Positions 1 to 5,733 of a DNA stretch of 7,729 nt are shown piece by piece. The position numbers and the translations under genes are program-made. Where the stretch lies: contig JALVGO010000255.1 in the NCBI GenBank assembly GCA_027029065.1, forward strand, positions 1 to 7,729, written 5' to 3'. The notes under the pieces were generated by a model. It searched no databases, was not told the origin of the DNA, and saw only the letters and a list, made by a program, of their open reading frames with translations. Each line of letters starts with the position of its first letter. Positions within the stretch are counted from its first letter, which is position 1. This DNA comes from Sulfurovum sp. GTDB taxonomy: Bacteria > Campylobacterota > Campylobacteria > Campylobacterales > Sulfurovaceae.

Positions 1-234
1 TTTTTGAAATGCGACAACCGCCTTTTGGGTCTCTTTTCCCCATTTGCCGTCTACTTTCAAATGTACATGCAGTTTCCTGTCCGCATTTAATACCCGCTGC
101 AGATTTTTGATCTCATCTTTGTTGTTTTCACAGAGCTGATCAGGCTGTTTTTCGCACATATCACTGTAGGAGAGGAAAGGTGCTTTAGCAAAAAGGAAAA
201 AAGGAAACAGAAGAACAAGAAACATACGCATCAT
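1..234 (-). CDS. Secreted peptidoglycan-binding-domain protein, N-terminal part (3' end outside the window)
   Basis: The reading frame is open from an ATG at 234-232 to the left edge, giving 78 residues; the rest lies outside the window. Residues 1-16 are a hydrophobic signal-peptide core rich in Phe and Leu after MMRM, ending in LFA-KA, so export by Sec is likely. Residues 42-78 fit a PG_binding_1 repeat: LQRVLN at 45-50, VDGKWG at 61-66, then T69 and AVVAFQ at 72-77. This three-helix domain usually anchors cell-wall hydrolases or other periplasmic proteins to peptidoglycan. Two cysteines (C27, C35) between signal and domain could form a disulfide in the periplasm. A GGGG stretch 8 nt before the ATG is a weak ribosome site; the second ATG, one codon later, is an equally possible start. 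The catalytic part, if any, is not visible, so the enzyme type cannot be named. Confidence 0.75.
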   Translation of the reverse strand, partial: MMRMFLVLLFPFFLFAKAPFLSYSDMCEKQPDQLCENNKDEIKNLQRVLNADRKLHVHLKVDGKWGKETQKAVVAFQK

Positions 235-266
235 AGTACAAACCCCAAAAATATATAAATGTCAGG

Positions 267-272
267 ATTCTA
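267..272 (-). promoter_or_regulatory. Candidate -10 element for the peptidoglycan-binding protein gene
   Basis: Read on the minus strand this is TAGAAT, about 32 nt before the ATG at 234. It would place the transcript start near 260 and leave a leader of roughly 26 nt. No good -35 hexamer is seen at the usual distance, which is common in Campylobacterota, where the -35 is poorly conserved. The region is AT-rich, so chance matches are easy and the call is weak. Confidence 0.3.
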
Positions 273-303
273 CACTAAAATAATAAATGAATGATAAACT
301 GCG

Positions 304-684
304 TTAAGGACACCTCTTCACATCATCATCAAAACTAAGCCTGCCAAACCCCTGCAACTTACTCTTTGCACATATAAGCGCATCTACAAAATCAATATTT
401 TTTCTTTCCATAATTGTGAGTGTTTCATAAAGAATCGGCTTATTGCTGTTAACAACACCGCTAAATGCAAGAATCGTTTTTAAATCATTTATGACTTCTT
501 CTTTGGGAAGTTTATAAAACTTTGTCAAAACAAAAAAAGCCTCCATCAACACACTCTCAAGTATCTCTACTTGCAGTTTTGCAATCTCTATCCGTTTAAA
601 AATTTCTATACTTTGGGCAAGATGTACTTCATGGTCACCTACTAAAAAACGGATGATAACATTGGTATCAAGAAGGTAGACCAT
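304..684 (-). CDS. vapC: PIN-domain toxin (VapC-like ribonuclease) of a type II toxin-antitoxin pair
   Basis: The product is 126 residues, the normal size of a VapC toxin. PIN-domain toxins are Mg-dependent RNases that cut tRNA or rRNA and stop translation. The acidic residues of the PIN active site are in place: D6 in LLDTNVIIRF, E48 in VLMEAFFVL, D98 and D101 in NIDFVDALI, and D119 in LSFDDD. The ATG at 684-682 is preferred over an upstream ATG at 822: the latter would add 46 residues with no PIN similarity, lying entirely over the antitoxin gene in another frame. A GGAAG at 691-695 gives a modest ribosome site 6 nt before the chosen start. The gene overlaps the end of the antitoxin gene by 17 nt (668-684), so translation is probably coupled. 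The catalytic residues look intact, so the toxin is likely functional. The region is clearly AT-richer than the mrp-pgpA block, which suggests acquisition by transfer. Confidence 0.85.
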   Translation of the reverse strand: MVYLLDTNVIIRFLVGDHEVHLAQSIEIFKRIEIAKLQVEILESVLMEAFFVLTKFYKLPKEEVINDLKTILAFSGVVNSNKPILYETLTIMERKNIDFVDALICAKSKLQGFGRLSFDDDVKRCP

Positions 685-922
685 ATTTTTCTTCCATGGC
701 TGCTTGCATCGCTTTTTCTTTAATGCTTTGAAGATCTTCTTTCGTTGGCATGATTCTACTTTTGTACTTTCCAGCCAACCTGTCGACCATACTTGTGTTT
801 TGTACCGGATAGACCATCGCAAGAATCCGTTTTTTACGCTTATCTACTATCTGCATTGCCTCTGTAAGATTGGAAAATACTGAGCTTTTCTTTTGTATTT
901 CACCAATGCCTATGCTTAACAT
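668..922 (-). CDS. Antitoxin, Phd/YefM-like (prevent-host-death family), partner of the PIN toxin
   Basis: The product is an 84-residue protein directly upstream of the PIN toxin gene. Its N-terminal half has the Phd/YefM pattern: a short strand with GEIQKK at 7-12, a helix around FSNLTEAM (16-23), then basic KRKKRILAMVYPV at 28-40 forming the last strand. In that family this half dimerises and binds the operator. The C-terminal half (about 45-84) is charged and helical, as expected of a toxin-neutralising tail that is disordered when free. Phd-type antitoxins are found with PIN toxins as well as with Doc and YoeB, so the pairing is normal. The ATG at 922-920 has an AAGGA (929-933) 6 nt upstream. 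A consensus promoter and an inverted repeat lie just before the gene, which fits autorepression by the antitoxin-toxin complex. Family assignment is from pattern only and AbrB-like VapB is less likely. Confidence 0.75.
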   Translation of the reverse strand: MLSIGIGEIQKKSSVFSNLTEAMQIVDKRKKRILAMVYPVQNTSMVDRLAGKYKSRIMPTKEDLQSIKEKAMQAAMEEKYGLPS

Positions 923-931
923 TATTTTTCC

Positions 932-963
932 TTTTATATATATCTTATTTATTATATATAAAA
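932..963 (-). promoter_or_regulatory. Inverted-repeat operator of the toxin-antitoxin pair
   Basis: An exact 11-bp inverted repeat lies at 932-942 and 953-963 with a 10-bp spacer. It overlaps the -10 element and the expected transcript start of the antitoxin gene. That is where Phd/YefM-type antitoxins, alone or with toxin, bind to repress their own operon. The arms are purely A and T, so part of the symmetry could reflect base composition. Its position over the promoter is the main argument for function. Confidence 0.5.
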
Positions 964-979
964 AGTATTATGATGTCAA
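951..979 (-). promoter_or_regulatory. Perfect sigma-70 promoter of the toxin-antitoxin operon
   Basis: On the minus strand a TTGACA (974-979) is followed after exactly 17 nt by TATAAT (951-956). Both hexamers match the sigma-70 consensus fully. The transcript would start near 944, about 22 nt before the antitoxin ATG, leaving room for the AAGGA ribosome site. A full -35 is unusual in Campylobacterota. The inverted repeat across the -10 indicates that this strong promoter is held down by autorepression. Confidence 0.85.
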
Positions 980-1089
980 GGGTTTATTATGTACACTTTA
1001 TCTCTGAGAAAATAAAAAGATGTTTGATCTATTTTTTGGAGTAATAACTTTGTAAACTAAAGTATATTGTTGTGGCATTGAGGGAAATC

Positions 1090-1107
1090 TGAGGGGGATA
1101 CCCCTCA
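1090..1107 (-). terminator. GC-rich hairpin just after mrp, possible weak terminator
   Basis: Six G/C-rich pairs (GAGGGG at 1091-1096 with CCCCTC at 1101-1106), plus a flanking T-A pair, close a 4-nt loop. The hairpin lies 8 nt past the mrp stop codon. On the mrp transcript it is followed by only a short T-run (GATTT), so it is a poor classical intrinsic terminator. It may instead slow 3' decay. The rest of the gap up to the toxin-antitoxin promoter (about 980-1089) shows no gene. Confidence 0.45.
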
Positions 1108-1114
1108 TAAAAAG

Positions 1115-2290
1115 TTAGTTACAGCCGCAGCTTCCGCCGCTGTGTCCTCCGCCCTGAGGAGCGCCTGCTGCACCTGCACCGGTGGAGCATGCACTTACAC
1201 CAGGAGGGGTTGTAGGCTGGATTGCTTCATTGCTTACTCCACCTTCTGCCTGTACTCTGTCGATGAATGAGAGCAGTTTGGTTGCCGCTTCCTGATAGCG
1301 TTTTGCTGTCTCTGAGTCAGGCTTGTGGTAAGTAACAGGCATACCGGTATCACCACCTACTCTGATAGCCGGCTCTATCGGGATACGTGCGATCACATCT
1401 GTGTCGTACTCTTTGGCTACAGGCTCAGTCGTTCCCATACCGAAGATGTCAGACTCAGTCGAACACTCCGGACAGATAAATCCGCTCATGTTCTCGATAA
1501 TACCCGCTGTAGGGATGTGAAGCTTCTGGAACATATCAAGCGATCTTCTTGAGTCATCGAGTGAAACCTCCTGCGGTGTGGTAACGGTGATACCCGCAGT
1601 CACCGGTACAGACTGTGCCAGTGTCAGCTGTGCGTCACCCGTTCCCGGAGGCATATCGATCACGAGTACATCGAGCTCTGACCAGAGAATGTCTCTGAGG
1701 AACTGCTCGATCGCTTTCATGATCATAGAACCTCTCCAGATAAGAGACTGTCCCGGCTCCATCAGTGAACCCATAGACATCACTTCCACACCGTAGGCTT
1801 TCAGTGGCAGTACCTTGTTGCCCTGAATTTCGGGTTTTTGATCTTCAAGACCCATCATACGGGGGATGTTCGGGCCGTAGATGTCCGCATCGAGCAGCCC
1901 CACTTTTTTACCCTGCATCGCCATTGCGATCGCAAGGTTGACTGAAGTTGTCGATTTGCCGACCCCGCCTTTTCCTGAAGAGACCATCACAAAGCTCTTG
2001 ACATGCGGTGCAATGTTTTTACCGCTCATAGAGTTACTCATCTGCTTTGGCGGCTGCGGCGCTTTGATGTTGATGTCGATGTTCTCAAAACCCGCTTTTT
2101 TCAACTCTGTTGTCGCTTCATCGGTCAGCTGCGCTTTGACCTCATCGGCAGAAGAGGTGATGTCGATCGTCAGTGAGACATTCTTACCCTCTACGTTAAT
2201 ATCTTTTACAAACCCGAATGTTACGATATCTTTCGTAAACCCCGGATAGGTTACATTTTTCAATGCTTCCAGTACGCTCTCTTGTGTCAT
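1115..2290 (-). CDS. mrp: Mrp/ApbC iron-sulfur cluster carrier ATPase
   Basis: This 391-residue cytoplasmic P-loop ATPase of the ApbC/Nbp35 type carries and delivers Fe-S clusters to apo-enzymes. Residues 1 to about 80 are a MIP18/DUF59 domain (EALKNVTYPGFTKDIV at 8-23). A linker leads to the deviant Walker A SGKGGVGKST at 105-114, with its signature first lysine at 107. The switch I region LLDADIYGPNIPRM is at 132-145, and Walker B VLVIDMPPGTGDA at 208-220. The cluster-bridging CxxC is CPEC at 273-276. After about 350 there is a low-complexity tail rich in Gly, Ala, Pro and Thr, ending in HSGGSCGCN with further Cys (368, 388, 390) and His. The ATG at 2290-2288 has AGGAG at 2298-2302, 7 nt upstream. 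The gene is divergent from ispDF. A link is plausible because IspG and IspH of the same isoprenoid pathway are Fe-S enzymes, but that is inference. Confidence 0.95.
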   Translation of the reverse strand: MTQESVLEALKNVTYPGFTKDIVTFGFVKDINVEGKNVSLTIDITSSADEVKAQLTDEATTELKKAGFENIDINIKAPQPPKQMSNSMSGKNIAPHVKSFVMVSSGKGGVGKSTTSVNLAIAMAMQGKKVGLLDADIYGPNIPRMMGLEDQKPEIQGNKVLPLKAYGVEVMSMGSLMEPGQSLIWRGSMIMKAIEQFLRDILWSELDVLVIDMPPGTGDAQLTLAQSVPVTAGITVTTPQEVSLDDSRRSLDMFQKLHIPTAGIIENMSGFICPECSTESDIFGMGTTEPVAKEYDTDVIARIPIEPAIRVGGDTGMPVTYHKPDSETAKRYQEAATKLLSFIDRVQAEGGVSNEAIQPTTPPGVSACSTGAGAAGAPQGGGHSGGSCGCN

Positions 2291-2324
2291 ATGATGACTC
2301 CTAAATTAGAAATTTGATACCTGA

Positions 2325-2333
2325 GTTATACCA
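2325..2333 (-). promoter_or_regulatory. mrp: Extended -10 promoter of mrp
   Basis: Minus-strand TGG-TATAAC forms an extended -10 (TGnTATAAc) 34 nt before the mrp ATG. It predicts a start near 2318 and a leader of about 28 nt containing the AGGAG. No clear -35 is seen 17 nt upstream, which an extended -10 does not need. Confidence 0.5.
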
Positions 2334-2461
2334 CCACAATCTTAAACAATGTTGAATCTTTTTGAAAATTAGGAGAATTTTTATCTCATTTTTCTTCCAA
2401 AATATAATCAAAATATAGCATTTTTAGTGTGTATTAAAGAAACTCTCAAGCCTTCAGTGAG

Positions 2462-2467
2462 TATAAT
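2462..2467 (+). promoter_or_regulatory. -10 element of the ispDF operon
   Basis: A perfect TATAAT lies 33 nt before the TTG start of ispDF, so the transcript should begin near 2474 with a leader of about 26 nt. The -35 region (GAAACT at 2439-2444) is poor. A second TATAAT at 2403-2408 could be an upstream alternative. The rest of the 2291-2499 divergent region is AT-rich, with one short A/T inverted repeat (2365-2370 / 2376-2381) and no gene. Confidence 0.45.
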
Positions 2468-2499
2468 CCGTTACAATTTGATACACAAAGAGGTTTATA

Positions 2500-3639
2500 T
2501 TGGCTGAAGCAACCCTTGTTCTGCTTGGTGCAGGCAGCTCATCCCGTTTTAAAAGCAGTGTTAAGAAACAGTGGCTTTACAGCGGCGATATACCGCTGTG
2601 GCTGCAGGTAGCACAACGTTTTGAGAATACCGGCTTTTTTAATGAGATCATACTTGTCTCTACTGCCGAAGAGATACACCATATGAAACACTTCTGTGAA
2701 CATACCTTTGTTACGGGAGGTGCCACCAGGCAGGCATCTTTGGCAAATGCGCTTCAATTGGTGACATCTGAGTATGTTATGGTCAGTGACATTGCACGAT
2801 GCTGCGTGCCTGAAGCCATGATCGCCCGTATCCTTGAGGCAAAAGAGGAGGCAGCCTGCATTGTCCCCATACTTCCGGTAAACGATACGCTCTATATGGA
2901 TGACACACCCATTGACAGAGAAAAAGTAAAGATCATCCAGACCCCGCAGCTGAGCCATACTGCAACCCTCAAAAAGGCACTCAACACCCAGACAGCATTT
3001 ACCGATGAGAGCTCTGCTATTGCAGCACTGGGGGAGAAGGTGGCATTTGTTGAAGGCTCACCGCTCGCACATAAACTCACACGCATTGAAGACCTTGACA
3101 AACTTCCGTGTATCCAGCCGCCGTCACAGCGTACACTGACCGGATTTGGCATCGACATCCACCCTTTTGAAGCAGGAAAAGTCATGAAACTGTGCGGTGT
3201 TACCATTGACACAGACTACGGCTTCAAAGCACACAGTGATGGCGATGTTGCCATCCATGCGCTCATTGATGCACTGCTTGGCGCGGCAGGCATGGGGGAC
3301 ATTGGCGAACTCTATCCCGATACCGAAGAGACGTATGCCGGTGCCGACTCAACAAAGCTTTTGGACGACACAGTAAGACGCATCAGAGCATTTGGTCTAG
3401 AGATAGGCAATGTCGATATGACCATTCTTGCCCAAGCCCCAAGACTGCTGCCATATAAAGAGAAGATGCGCAAAACGATCGCTTCTTTGCTTGCCATCCC
3501 TGCACACAGAGTCAACATCAAAGCGACAACAGCGGAAAAACTCGGCTTTGTAGGACGAAAAGAGGGGGTCACCGTACATGCGGTTGCAACCCTGAACTAT
3601 TTTAACTGGAAAAACCCACACAACGGAACATTATCATGA
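2500..3639 (+). CDS. ispDF: Bifunctional IspD/IspF enzyme of the MEP isoprenoid pathway
   Basis: The 379-residue fusion carries two non-consecutive steps of the MEP pathway: 2-C-methyl-D-erythritol 4-phosphate cytidylyltransferase and 2-C-methyl-D-erythritol 2,4-cyclodiphosphate synthase. The IspD half (1 to about 205) has the nucleotide-binding GAGSSSRF at 10-17, VKKQWL at 21-26, GGATRQASLANAL at 73-85, VSDIAR at 95-100 and the late TRIEDL at 194-199. The IspF half (about 211-379) has the zinc ligands D219 and H221 in GIDIHPF and H253 after AHSDGD, and KATTAEKLGFVGRKEG at 341-356. All expected active-site blocks are present, so both activities are likely. The start is TTG at 2500, with AAAGAGG at 2487-2493, 6 nt upstream; no in-frame ATG lies nearby. 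The fusion is typical of Campylobacterota and Alphaproteobacteria. The stop overlaps the next start (ATGA), so translation is coupled to the regulator gene. Confidence 0.96.
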   Translation: MAEATLVLLGAGSSSRFKSSVKKQWLYSGDIPLWLQVAQRFENTGFFNEIILVSTAEEIHHMKHFCEHTFVTGGATRQASLANALQLVTSEYVMVSDIARCCVPEAMIARILEAKEEAACIVPILPVNDTLYMDDTPIDREKVKIIQTPQLSHTATLKKALNTQTAFTDESSAIAALGEKVAFVEGSPLAHKLTRIEDLDKLPCIQPPSQRTLTGFGIDIHPFEAGKVMKLCGVTIDTDYGFKAHSDGDVAIHALIDALLGAAGMGDIGELYPDTEETYAGADSTKLLDDTVRRIRAFGLEIGNVDMTILAQAPRLLPYKEKMRKTIASLLAIPAHRVNIKATTAEKLGFVGRKEGVTVHAVATLNYFNWKNPHNGTLS

Positions 3640-4517
3640 AGATCATTATTGTAGAGAATGAACTCTATCTGGCACAAAGCATTGCATCCAAACTCACAGA
3701 GAACGGATTTGAAACAGAGATATACAGCTCCATCAAAGAGGCGATGCAGAGCAGCGGCGATGTCTACCTGCTCTCTACCAATCTGCCCGGACAGAACGTC
3801 GCACCGCTCATTACGCAGTTCAAAGAGAAGATCATCATTCTGATGGTAAGCTATATCAACAACGATACGGTAGGCGAACCGCTAAAGCTCGGTGCAAAAG
3901 ACTACATTGTCAAACCGTTCATGATCGAGGAACTGCTTAGAAAGATCGAACACTATCAGGAGTATCAGGATCTCAAAAAACACACCAGACTCTATCAGGA
4001 GTACATGGAGAATCTGCTTCAGGAGATCAAGACCGATTTCGATATCGATTCCATCACTACACCGCTGGTGATTCAGACAAACTACCAGCGGCTAGTGGAC
4101 AAAGTGGTCTTTGAATATGCCAGAAAACAAGACAGACTGATGACCTTCATCCCCCTTGGCAATCCCGAATGGAAAAACAAACTGCAGGAAGCTTCTACAA
4201 AATCACTGCTCTACATCACAGAGATACACACCCTGAAAAAAGCAGACAGAGAATACCTGTTTGAGACTATCCAATCCCGGGACTTCATCCTGTGCAGCAC
4301 AGATGAGCTGGAGTCACCCTACGATACTATAGAACTCAATACCGACTCCAAGCTCTACGACCAGAATGAGATTCTGACCATTGATGACTATGTCAAATTC
4401 ATTGTCAACTCTTTCCAGTACAAGTTCCCCGATACGGAACTGAGCAAAAAGCTGGGGATCTCCAGAAAGAGCCTTTGGGAAAAACGCAAAAAGTACGGAC
4501 TTTTTAAAAAGAAATAA
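3636..4517 (+). CDS. Atypical orphan response regulator of the HP1021/Cj1608 type
   Basis: The product is 293 residues and begins inside the last codons of ispDF (ATGA overlap). Residues 1 to about 110 form a receiver domain: VENE at 6-9, S72, and KDYIVKPF at 88-95 with the conserved K93. The phosphoacceptor Asp is replaced by S47 in LLSTNLPG (45-52), and the acidic pair is E7-N8, so normal phosphorylation is not expected. Residues about 105-130 look like a helical linker. The C-terminus (266-289) is a Fis/NtrC-type helix-turn-helix with LSKKLGISRKSLWEKRKKYG at 269-288. Relatives directly after ispDF in Helicobacter and Campylobacter bind the replication origin and regulate many genes; that role is from memory of the family. 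There is one cysteine (C220). No sensor kinase is adjacent. The middle segment resembles a decayed AAA+ domain (see findings). Family call is supported by domain order and synteny. Confidence 0.85.
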   Translation: MKIIIVENELYLAQSIASKLTENGFETEIYSSIKEAMQSSGDVYLLSTNLPGQNVAPLITQFKEKIIILMVSYINNDTVGEPLKLGAKDYIVKPFMIEELLRKIEHYQEYQDLKKHTRLYQEYMENLLQEIKTDFDIDSITTPLVIQTNYQRLVDKVVFEYARKQDRLMTFIPLGNPEWKNKLQEASTKSLLYITEIHTLKKADREYLFETIQSRDFILCSTDELESPYDTIELNTDSKLYDQNEILTIDDYVKFIVNSFQYKFPDTELSKKLGISRKSLWEKRKKYGLFKKK

Positions 4518-4543
4518 GCGATCCATATAATCAAGGATGATCC

Positions 4544-5722
4544 ATGCAGAACAAATCACTCTATATCGATACTGAAGCACTCTCCACCCTCGCACTGGTT
4601 CAGGCAGGGCTGATCGCCCCTGTGGACAGGCTGATGAACGAAGCCGAAGCCAAAGAGGTGGACCAAACACAGTTTTACAAAGGGGTGCCTTTTCCTTTTG
4701 CTTTTGTACTCGCACCCAAAGGGCAAAAAAATGCAAAAGTGCTTAAAAGCGTAAAAAAGGGAGAAACGGTCGATCTGATCAATGAGGGGAAAAAGGTTGG
4801 TGAACTGACCGTAGAAGAGACCTTCCCCATCGATCCCAAACAGCGTCTTTACAACATTTACGGTACATCTGACCCTTCTCACCCCGGTGTCAAGAACACC
4901 ACATCCCGTCTTGGCGAGATTGCAGTCTCTGGTCCCTACCGTGTAGAATATCCGCTTATCGAAGACAATATCAACCGTATCAACCAGATGATCACCCGCA
5001 CCGGTGCAAAGTTCGTCAGCTCCATGATGATCGCCGCCAACCCGCTCAACCGTGCCCATGAGCGGATGATCCGCCAGGCCATCAGCGATTCGGATCTGCT
5101 GGTGATCTTCCTGAGGAAGCCTTTCACAAATGACGGTCTGCGTTACGACATCCGCTACAATGCACTCAACCGTTTTATAGACAACTTCATCCCCCGCAAC
5201 AAAGTGATCATCATCCCGTTTGAGAACACCTACATCTTTGCAGGATACAACGAACTGATCCTCGATGCGCTGCTTGCGAAAAACTACGGCTGCCATCAGC
5301 TTGTGGTGGGGAAAAACCATGGCGGGTTGGGACTCTACTATGACCAAAACCGCCTCAACTCCGTCTTTGACCACTGTAAAAATATCGACATCCACATTAA
5401 AACTGTCGATGAGTATGTCTACTGCGATACCTGCAAAACACTGGTCAGTACCACCACCTGTCCGCACGGTCAACACCACCATGTCCACTACCACAGCGAG
5501 TCGATCATGAAGCTGATCCAAAGCGGTCTCATGCCCCCGCCTATTCTGGTGCGCAAAGAGGTCTCTGCAAACATTCTCGCCTCACTCTTTCCTGACCGTT
5601 TCGAGAACCTTCAGCAGATGCACTACTCCCTCATGCCCGGTTCAGGACTGTTGGAGCAGCAGAGCGAGGAGCAGTTCTATCTCAAACTCATTGAACTCTA
5701 CCAGACTTCATCACTGACATAA
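4544..5722 (+). CDS. Sulfate adenylyltransferase-like protein with degenerate active site
   Basis: The 392-residue protein has the length and domain order of bacterial ATP sulfurylase: a PUA-like N-terminal part (1 to about 150), then the nucleotidyltransferase domain, with YGTSDPSHPGV (106-116) and KNYGC (246-250) clearly of that family. Catalytic motifs are changed. The QxRNPxHxxHE block reads IAANPLNRAHE (163-173), losing Gln, Arg and the first His. The MRYAGPREA block reads YIFAGYNEL (230-238). GRDHAG reads GKNHGG (256-261), and the ISGTxVR block after the metal site is replaced by HYHSESIM (315-322). A C-x2-C-x8-C cluster (C294, C297, C306) followed by many histidines (308, 311-313, 315, 317) resembles the zinc site of some bacterial ATP sulfurylases. 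The ATG at 4544 has AAGGA at 4533-4537. It follows the regulator gene by 26 nt. The fold is confident; sulfate activation is doubtful. Confidence 0.8.
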   Translation: MQNKSLYIDTEALSTLALVQAGLIAPVDRLMNEAEAKEVDQTQFYKGVPFPFAFVLAPKGQKNAKVLKSVKKGETVDLINEGKKVGELTVEETFPIDPKQRLYNIYGTSDPSHPGVKNTTSRLGEIAVSGPYRVEYPLIEDNINRINQMITRTGAKFVSSMMIAANPLNRAHERMIRQAISDSDLLVIFLRKPFTNDGLRYDIRYNALNRFIDNFIPRNKVIIIPFENTYIFAGYNELILDALLAKNYGCHQLVVGKNHGGLGLYYDQNRLNSVFDHCKNIDIHIKTVDEYVYCDTCKTLVSTTTCPHGQHHHVHYHSESIMKLIQSGLMPPPILVRKEVSANILASLFPDRFENLQQMHYSLMPGSGLLEQQSEEQFYLKLIELYQTSSLT

Positions 5723-5733
5723 AAAGGTTTCCG

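Noticed and set aside
685..822. Longer PIN-toxin reading from the ATG at 822
   Set aside because: The added 46 residues have no PIN similarity, overlap the antitoxin gene in another frame, and the PIN fold begins at MVYLLDTN.
1881..2249. Plus-strand open frame (122 codons) opposite mrp
   Set aside because: It lies antisense to the Mrp P-loop region, has low-complexity Ser/Leu/Ile translation, and lacks a promoter or ribosome site.
2365..2381. AAAATT/AATTTT inverted repeat between mrp and ispDF
   Set aside because: It is only 6 bp of pure A/T in an AT-rich gap, so symmetry is easily due to composition.
4556..5521. Long minus-strand open frame (321 codons) opposite the sat-like gene
   Set aside because: It is fully antisense to a gene with clear family motifs, has no ribosome site, and its translation is repetitive in Val, Asp and Ile with no recognisable domain. 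It is a by-product of codon use on the plus strand.
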